Shown: positions 8,156-14,579 of the stretch, in pieces
How the letters are laid out: each line of letters opens with the position of its first letter
How positions within the stretch are numbered: the first letter of the stretch is position 1
Origin: VAZQ01 sp036498625
GTDB lineage: Bacteria > Pseudomonadota > Alphaproteobacteria > Rhizobiales > Xanthobacteraceae
Reading direction: 5' to 3'
Assembly (NCBI GenBank): GCA_036498625.1
Contig: DASYFD010000265.1
Coordinates: 1 to 14,579 of the forward strand
DNA: 14,579 nucleotides
Made by a program: the position numbers and the translations under genes
Notes under the pieces: model-generated
Seen by the model: the letters and a program-made list of their open reading frames with translations, nothing else
Database searches by the model: none
Told to the model about the DNA's origin: nothing

Positions 8156-8402
8156 TGTAGGATGGGGTTGAGCCACATCCGCTCATTCCCGCGCACGCGG
8201 GAATCCAGTCCCTTCGCAAAATGCCTTGATCAGTGGCAACCTCAGCGCTGCTGGAGAGCACGAGCGCTTCACGCACTCTCTCGCAAGCGGAAGCTCAGCT
8301 CATTTTTGCGAGAGGACCGGGTCCCCGCCTTCGCGGGGACGAGCGATGCGAAATCCATCAGCGGCGCTTGATGGGTTTCGCATGCGCTCAACCCATCCTA
8401 CA
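8156..8402. repeat. TAGGATGGGTTGAGC-type palindromic repeat, split by an insertion
   Basis: The left arm TGTAGGATGGGGTTGAGC (8156-8173) and the right arm ending GCTCAACCCATCCTACA (8386-8402) are complementary apart from one extra G. The inner arms GATGCGAAATCCATCA (8345-8360) and TGATGGGTTTCGCATGC (8369-8385) continue the pairing. If the roughly 170 bp between 8173 and 8345 are removed, the halves join into one nearly continuous palindrome. Repeats beginning TGTAGGATGGGTTGAGCG are common in proteobacterial intergenic DNA. Confidence 0.75.
8178..8345 (+). repeat. Composite hairpin-ended repeat of about 170 bp, copy B
   Basis: This is the second copy of the element at 2471-2642, in the same orientation. 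It has the ATTCCCGCGCACGCGGGAAT palindrome at 8185-8204, identical to copy A, and GTCCCCGCCTTCGCGGGGAC at 8321-8340, one base different. The conserved stretch around CGCAAGCGGAAGCTCAGC (8282-8299) is present, while the centre diverges. It interrupts the palindrome 8156-8402. GAGC occurs at both junctions (8170-8173 and 8341-8344) and might be a 4-bp target duplication, but copy A also ends with GAGC, so that base run may belong to the element. Confidence 0.8.
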
Positions 8403-8426
8403 ATGCCCGCCTCCGGGAGAGGCGGC

Positions 8427-9401
8427 ATGCAACACGTCCGTTCATTGTTGTTGTTGGTCGGCATCGTCGTGGCGGCGGCATCGTCCGGCGCCTGGGCGCA
8501 GAGCTATCCGACCCGCCCGGTGCGGGTGATCGTGTCGGCGGCGGCTGGTGGGCCGAGCGACGTGATCGGGCGCGTCATGGCGCAGAAGCTGAGCGAGCGG
8601 CTGGGGCAGCAATTCTATGTCGAGAACATTCCAGGCGGTGCCGGCAATGTGGCGGTCGGCATGGTGGCGAAGGCGGCGCCCGACGGCTACACGCTCTTGA
8701 GCCCCACCAGCGCCGTGGTGGTCAATCCGAGCCTCTATGCCAGCCTGCCGTACGATACGCTGCGCGACTTCGCGCCGGTCACGCTGGCGGCGGCTTCGCC
8801 GCATGTCCTGACGGTCAACCCCGGGCTGCCGGTCCACAGCGTGGCGGAGCTGATCGCCCTGGTGAAGGCCAATCCCGGCAAATACAGCTATGCCTCGCCC
8901 GGCACCGGCACGACCGGGCAGCTCGCCGGCGAGCTGTTCCGGCTCTCGCTCGGGCTCGATCTCATCCATGTGCCGTTCAACGGTGCAGCGCCGGCGGTGC
9001 TGTCAACGATCGGGGGCCACACCCCGATCATGTTCTCGGCGCTCCCGTCGGCGGCCGCGAACATCAAGGACGGCAAGTTGCGGGCGCTGGCGGTGACGAG
9101 CGGCGAGCGCTATCCGGAATTCCCCGACGTGCCGACCTTGGCGGAGGCCGGTGTGCCCGACCAGGTGACCGAGTTCATCGCCTGCATATTGGCGCCGGCC
9201 GGAACCCCCAAGCCGGTCATCGACACGCTCTATCGGGAGATCGCCCGCATGATCGTGCTGCCGGACGTGAAGGAGCGCCTGGCCGCCATCGGCTTCACCC
9301 CGGTCGCCAATACCCCGGAGGCGTTCGGGATCAGGATCAAGGCTGAGGTCGCGCTCTGGGCCAAGATCATTCGCGACGCAAAAATTCCGAAGATCGAGTG
9401 A
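8427..9401 (+). CDS. TctC/Bug-family periplasmic solute-binding protein
   Basis: The 324-residue protein belongs to the Bug (TctC) family of periplasmic receptors, which capture carboxylates and related small molecules for tripartite tricarboxylate transporters. A Sec signal ends at about AWA|QS (residue 24). The mature start SYPTRPVRVIVSAAAGGPSDV is the family hallmark. GQQFYVENIPGGAGNVA, AAPDGYTLL, HVPFNGAAPAV, KLRALAVTSGERYPEFPDVPTLAEAGV and the C-terminal domain follow in normal order and length. ATG 8427 is preceded by GGGAGAGG and gives the correct signal peptide; the frame is open further upstream only through repeat DNA. No tctA/tctB membrane genes are in the window, which is common for this expanded family. 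The next gene starts 18 nt after the stop and encodes a tartrate-dehydratase-like enzyme, so the ligand is plausibly a hydroxy acid (inference). Confidence 0.93.
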   Translation: MQHVRSLLLLVGIVVAAASSGAWAQSYPTRPVRVIVSAAAGGPSDVIGRVMAQKLSERLGQQFYVENIPGGAGNVAVGMVAKAAPDGYTLLSPTSAVVVNPSLYASLPYDTLRDFAPVTLAAASPHVLTVNPGLPVHSVAELIALVKANPGKYSYASPGTGTTGQLAGELFRLSLGLDLIHVPFNGAAPAVLSTIGGHTPIMFSALPSAAANIKDGKLRALAVTSGERYPEFPDVPTLAEAGVPDQVTEFIACILAPAGTPKPVIDTLYREIARMIVLPDVKERLAAIGFTPVANTPEAFGIRIKAEVALWAKIIRDAKIPKIE

Positions 9402-9419
9402 TTGGTCCGAGTTACCCCG

Positions 9420-10586
9420 ATGCGCATCCTCGATATCCGGGAGAAGGCCATCCCGCTGCGCTCGTCGCTGGCGAATTCGGGCTTTGATTTTTCCGAGATG
9501 ACCACCTCGGTAGTGGCGGTGATCACCGATGTGGTGCGCGAGGGCCGGCCGGTCACAGGCTTCGCCTTCAACTCCACCGGCCGCTACGCCTGCGGGGCGC
9601 AGATGCGGGCGCGCTTCATCCCGCGCATTATGGCGGCCGGTCCGGCGAGCTTGATTGATAGCAAGGCTGAGAATTTCGACCCTGCCAAGGTGCTGGCCTG
9701 CATGCTGCAGCGGGAGAAATCCGGCGGCCACAGCGAGCGCTCGATCGCCATCGGCACCATCGAGGTCGCGCTCTGGGACGCGATTGCCAAGATCGAGGAG
9801 AAGCCGCTGCATCGCGTGCTGGCGGAGCGCTACAACGGCGGACGGATCGCGCGCGAGGTGTTCTGCTATGTCGGGGGCGGCTGGTACCAGCCGGGCGCCA
9901 CCATCGCGGATCTGCAGGACGAGATGCGCCGCCATCTCGATGCCGGCTACACGCTGGTGAAGATGAAGGTGGGTGGCCTGCCGCTTGCCGACGATCTGCG
10001 CCGCCTCGACGCCGTGCTCGAAGTGGTCGGCACCGGCGGCGCGCTCGCGGTCGATGCCAATTGCAAGTTCGAGCGGCAGGCTGCGCTCGACTATGCAAAG
10101 GCGCTCGCGCCCTACGGGCTTCGCTGGTTCGAGGAGCCGTGCGATCCGCTCGACTTTGCGCTGCTGGCCGAGATCGCGAGCCGCTATGCGCCGCCGCTGG
10201 CGAGCGGCGAGAATCTGTTCTCGACCCGGGACGTGGAGAATTTGGCGCGCTTCGGGGGCCTGCGTCCCGATCGCGACATCATCCAGGTCGATCCGCCGCA
10301 GTCCTACGGCATCGTGCACTATGCCGGCACGCTCGCGATGCTGGAATCCCACGGCTGGAAGCGCACCTCGTTGTTTCCGCACGGCGGCAACCAGATGTCG
10401 TTGCACATCGCCGGCGGCTTCGGGCTCGGCGGCGCGGAATCCTATCCGGGCGTGTTCGGGGCCTTCGGGGGCTTTGCGGACGATGCCAAGCCGGTCAACG
10501 GCACCATCAGGTTGCCGGACCGTCCGGGCGTCGGCTTCGAGGCGCAATCCGCGCTCCATGCCATCATGCGTGAGCTGGTTGACTGA
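9420..10586 (+). CDS. tarD-like: D-tartrate dehydratase-like enolase-superfamily enzyme
   Basis: The 388-residue protein belongs to the mandelate-racemase group of the enolase superfamily, whose members abstract the proton alpha to a carboxylate using Mg2+. It resembles Bradyrhizobium TarD (389 residues), which dehydrates D-tartrate to oxaloacetate. Expected active-site residues are present, each one position earlier than in TarD as I recall it: Lys181-Met-Lys183 (KMK), Mg ligands Asp212 (VDAN), Glu238 (FEEP) and Glu264 (SGEN), and catalytic His321 (PHGGNQMS). FNSTGRY and GGHSERS near the N-terminus match TarD substrate-loop positions. A change is seen after the first ligand (VDANCKF here, VDANGRF in TarD). 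ATG 9420 matches the family start; TTG 9402, right after the previous stop, would add six residues. It is 18 nt downstream of the TctC-like gene, suggesting co-expression. The substrate may be D-tartrate or another acid sugar. Confidence 0.85.
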   Translation: MRILDIREKAIPLRSSLANSGFDFSEMTTSVVAVITDVVREGRPVTGFAFNSTGRYACGAQMRARFIPRIMAAGPASLIDSKAENFDPAKVLACMLQREKSGGHSERSIAIGTIEVALWDAIAKIEEKPLHRVLAERYNGGRIAREVFCYVGGGWYQPGATIADLQDEMRRHLDAGYTLVKMKVGGLPLADDLRRLDAVLEVVGTGGALAVDANCKFERQAALDYAKALAPYGLRWFEEPCDPLDFALLAEIASRYAPPLASGENLFSTRDVENLARFGGLRPDRDIIQVDPPQSYGIVHYAGTLAMLESHGWKRTSLFPHGGNQMSLHIAGGFGLGGAESYPGVFGAFGGFADDAKPVNGTIRLPDRPGVGFEAQSALHAIMRELVD

Positions 10587-10622
10587 GGCGCCGGGCGCTG
10601 AGGCGCCGGGGCGCGAAGCGCC
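10585..10622 (+). repeat. GC-rich 15-bp tandem repeat and hairpins after the dehydratase gene
   Basis: GAGGCGCCGGGCGCT (10585-10599) is followed directly by GAGGCGCCGGGGCGC (10600-10614), starting inside the stop codon of the dehydratase gene. The GGCGC and GCGCC blocks can pair in several ways through 10622. It could slow or end transcription, but no T-run follows. It may equally be a small repeat expansion. Confidence 0.45.
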
Positions 10623-10691
10623 AAGTGCTGGCCGAGCGGCGGAAAAATCGTGTAAGCTTCCGCATAATGGCCAAACAAAAGGGAGGTTGCC

Positions 10692-11462
10692 ATGGGGCTT
10701 GAGACCAGGATAAGGGCGACGATTGCGGTTGCCGCACTGGCAGGCGCGCTGGGTTTCGCCGGAGCGGCGAGCGCCGCGGAAATCACCGTGCTGACCAGCC
10801 AGGGTTGCCTGTCGGGCGTGCGTGACCTTGCAGCCGGTTTCGAGCAGGCCACCGGCAACAAGGTCAATGTCAGCTTCGAGGCCGGGAATGCGCTGAATGA
10901 GAAGATCGATGCCAATGCGCCGGCTGATCTCGTGGCCAATACCTTTGATTCGTTCGATGATCTCCAGAAGCGCGGAAAAGTCATATCCGGCAGCGTGGTC
11001 GAGTTCGCGCGCGCCGGCAACGGCGTGGCCGTGAAGGCTGGCTCGGTCAAACGCGACATCAGCACGCCAGAAGCCTTCAAGATGGCGATGCTCAACTCGG
11101 CGACGATCGGGCACACCAATGCCGGAACCGGCCCGTTCAACACCAGGATGTTCCAGAAGCTCGGAATCTACGATCAGGTGAAGGGCAAGGTGAAGATCAT
11201 CACCGGCCGCACGGTGGCGATGGCGGTGGCGGCCGGCGATGTGGAGATCGGCATCCAGCAGACCAACGTCATCCAGCCGGTGGCGGGGACCATCTATCTC
11301 GGACCCCTGCCCAAGGAGCTGATGGAATACGGCCGCTTCGGCGCCGGCCTGCTGACGGTGTCGAAAGAGCCGGAGGTTGCGAAGGCCTTCATCAAGTTCA
11401 TGGCAGCGCCCGAGAACGCCGCCCTGGTACGCAAGAGCGCCATGGAGACCCCGGGGAGCTGA
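10692..11462 (+). CDS. ModA-like periplasmic substrate-binding protein, orphan
   Basis: The 256-residue protein has a signal peptide (basic start, hydrophobic 9-27, cleavage near ASAA|E) and the fold pattern of type 2 periplasmic binding proteins close to ModA. The mature part begins EITVLTSQGCLSGVRDLAAGFEQATGNKV; FEAGNALNEKI, APADLVANTFDSFDDL, TNAGTGPFNTRMFQKLGI and GDVEIGIQQTNVI follow in ModA order. In ModA two serines near the first two loops hold molybdate. Here those loops read SQGCLSG and FEAGNAL and are changed, so molybdate is not a safe assignment. A strong site GGGAGG (10681-10686) precedes ATG 10692. No permease or ATPase gene is adjacent. It lies 105 bp after the dehydratase gene, past GC-rich repeats, so it may have its own promoter. 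Confidence 0.85.
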   Translation: MGLETRIRATIAVAALAGALGFAGAASAAEITVLTSQGCLSGVRDLAAGFEQATGNKVNVSFEAGNALNEKIDANAPADLVANTFDSFDDLQKRGKVISGSVVEFARAGNGVAVKAGSVKRDISTPEAFKMAMLNSATIGHTNAGTGPFNTRMFQKLGIYDQVKGKVKIITGRTVAMAVAAGDVEIGIQQTNVIQPVAGTIYLGPLPKELMEYGRFGAGLLTVSKEPEVAKAFIKFMAAPENAALVRKSAMETPGS

Positions 11463-11476
11463 ACGGCGGCGCCCTT

Positions 11477-11527
11477 GTCCCGGGCGCAGCGCAGCACTTC
11501 TTCAGTGGTGCGCTGCAGACCCGGGAC
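11477..11527. terminator. Large hairpin 1 between convergent genes (REP-like)
   Basis: GTCCCGGG, an offset of a few bases, then GCAGCGCAGCAC pairs with the downstream block through GTGCGCTGCAG to CCCGGGAC, leaving a loop of about 9 nt. It begins 15 bp after the ModA-like stop codon. There is no T-run, so it may be a repeat acting as a bidirectional barrier, not a classical terminator. Confidence 0.55.
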
Positions 11528-11553
11528 CGCTCCATACTCCGAGTCTGGAACGA

Positions 11554-11608
11554 CCCCGGATCAGCGGTGCACGCTTCGCAAGAGCTTCGCGCTGCACCGC
11601 GTCCGGGG
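11554..11608. repeat. Large hairpin 2 between convergent genes (REP-like)
   Basis: CCCCGGATCAGCGGTGCACGC (start 11554, first 20 bases considered) is complementary, with small offsets, to the block ending GCTGCACCGCGTCCGGGG at 11608. It lies 27 bp after hairpin 1 and 15 bp before the end of the minus-strand ABC gene. Palindromes with CCGGATGCGGTGCAGCG-type arms are frequent in Bradyrhizobium-like genomes (general knowledge). Confidence 0.6.
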
Positions 11609-11622
11609 AAAGTCCGAAGGCC

Positions 11623-13503
<1,881 letters not shown>

Positions 13504-13519
13504 GACGGGCTCGCAAAGC

Positions 13520-13566
13520 AAAAAGCGATCGTGCCGCGTGGCGGCGTTGGGACGCCGCGCGGCACG
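13520..13566 (-). terminator. Hairpin with T-run just before the ABC exporter start
   Basis: Read on minus, the arms CGTGCCGCGCGGCGT and ACGCCGCCACGCGGCACG (13566 to 13530) form a strong stem with a small bulge and a 4-nt loop. A few bases later comes TTTTT (13524-13520). The start codon at 13503 lies only 16 bases beyond. This fits a factor-independent terminator for the upstream ABC gene, or an attenuator in the leader of the downstream one. Confidence 0.55.
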
Positions 13567-13653
13567 ACCATCAGGGTAAAAGGGACGCGGGTCTGTAAGG
13601 GGCGTTCGTGACAGGACTGTGGCGGTCGGGTTGCAAAGGAAACTTTTTGCGCC

Positions 13654-13758
13654 TGTAGCCCGCACAAGGGCGTTTACGCCTGTCTTCGCCGGGCTCTGGA
13701 GCGTAGCGGAATGCGGGGAGGGCGCTCCCGGATTGCGCTGCGCTCCATCCGGGCTACA
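13654..13758. repeat. TGTAGCCCG-ended palindromic repeat of about 105 bp, with inserted 34-bp unit
   Basis: TGTAGCCCG (13654-13662) and CGGGCTACA (13750-13758) are perfect 9-bp terminal inverted repeats. Inside, CTGGAGCGTAGCGGAATGCG (left) pairs imperfectly with the TCCCGGATTGCGCTGCGCTC block (right). The 34-bp repeat copy B sits between the left terminus and the left inner arm and breaks the expected continuous palindrome. The element lies between the two tandem ABC genes, close to the stop codon of the upstream one. Confidence 0.65.
13668..13701 (+). repeat. 34-bp dispersed repeat, copy B
   Basis: This is the partner of 1437-1470, with three differing bases and the same orientation. Both copies run from GGGCGTTTACGCC to TGGAG. 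Copy B is embedded in the TGTAGCCCG-ended repeat. Confidence 0.7.
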
Positions 13759-13771
13759 AGCCCTACGGGCC

Positions 13772-14579
<808 letters not shown>

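Noticed and set aside
8226..8426. Upstream extension of the TctC-like frame
   Set aside because: It reads through the repeat copy B and would put about 67 unrelated residues before a normal signal peptide; ATG 8427 has its own ribosome site.
10641..10680. Promoter for the ModA-like gene around CATAATG
   Set aside because: The -10-like hexamer lies within about 30 bp of the start and has no matching -35 at normal spacing; too weak to list.
9003..11114. Minus-strand open frame of 703 codons
   Set aside because: It lies opposite the tctC-like, tarD-like and ModA-like genes, which all have clear family motifs; GC-rich third positions keep the antisense frame open.

Overview
The window is high-GC DNA from an alphaproteobacterium, most likely Hyphomicrobiales close to Bradyrhizobium. 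I infer this from the long Rhizobiales-type N-terminal extension on UvrB, a protein that matches Bradyrhizobium D-tartrate dehydratase in length and in every catalytic position, and several families of short palindromic intergenic repeats. It reads as ordinary chromosome with mixed metabolic and envelope genes. I see no phage, plasmid, conjugation, CRISPR or defence genes, no transposase, and no rRNA or tRNA gene.

Layout. 1-1345 (minus): the 5' part of uvrB, cut by the window edge. 1645-2460 (plus): a SemiSWEET-type small sugar transporter and a secreted three-repeat ricin-B-like lectin. 2734-4596 (minus): a secreted SH3-like protein followed by an intradiol (hydroxyquinol/catechol 1,2-type) dioxygenase. 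4597-5393: a gene-free stretch of about 800 bp, part of it less GC-rich. 5394-8139 (plus): a tight DUF1800-DUF1501 pair, the second protein with a twin-arginine signal. 8427-10586 (plus): a TctC/Bug-family periplasmic carboxylate binder followed by a D-tartrate-dehydratase-like enolase-superfamily enzyme, which reads as an uptake-and-dehydration cassette for a hydroxy acid. 10692-11462 (plus): a ModA-like solute-binding protein without its permease or ATPase. 11623-14579 (minus): two tandem, closely similar ABC exporter genes, the upstream one cut by the window edge.

The most distinctive structure lies between the genes. A composite element of about 170 bp with a hairpin at each end occurs twice (2471-2642 and 8178-8345), and the second copy sits inside a different palindromic repeat, splitting it. 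A 34-bp repeat occurs twice (1437-1470 and 13668-13701), and its second copy also sits inside another palindromic repeat. Two large hairpins lie back to back between the convergent genes at 11462/11623. These look like dispersed non-autonomous repeats that accumulate in intergenic gaps. They are the best candidates for a second look; I find no convincing new multi-gene system.
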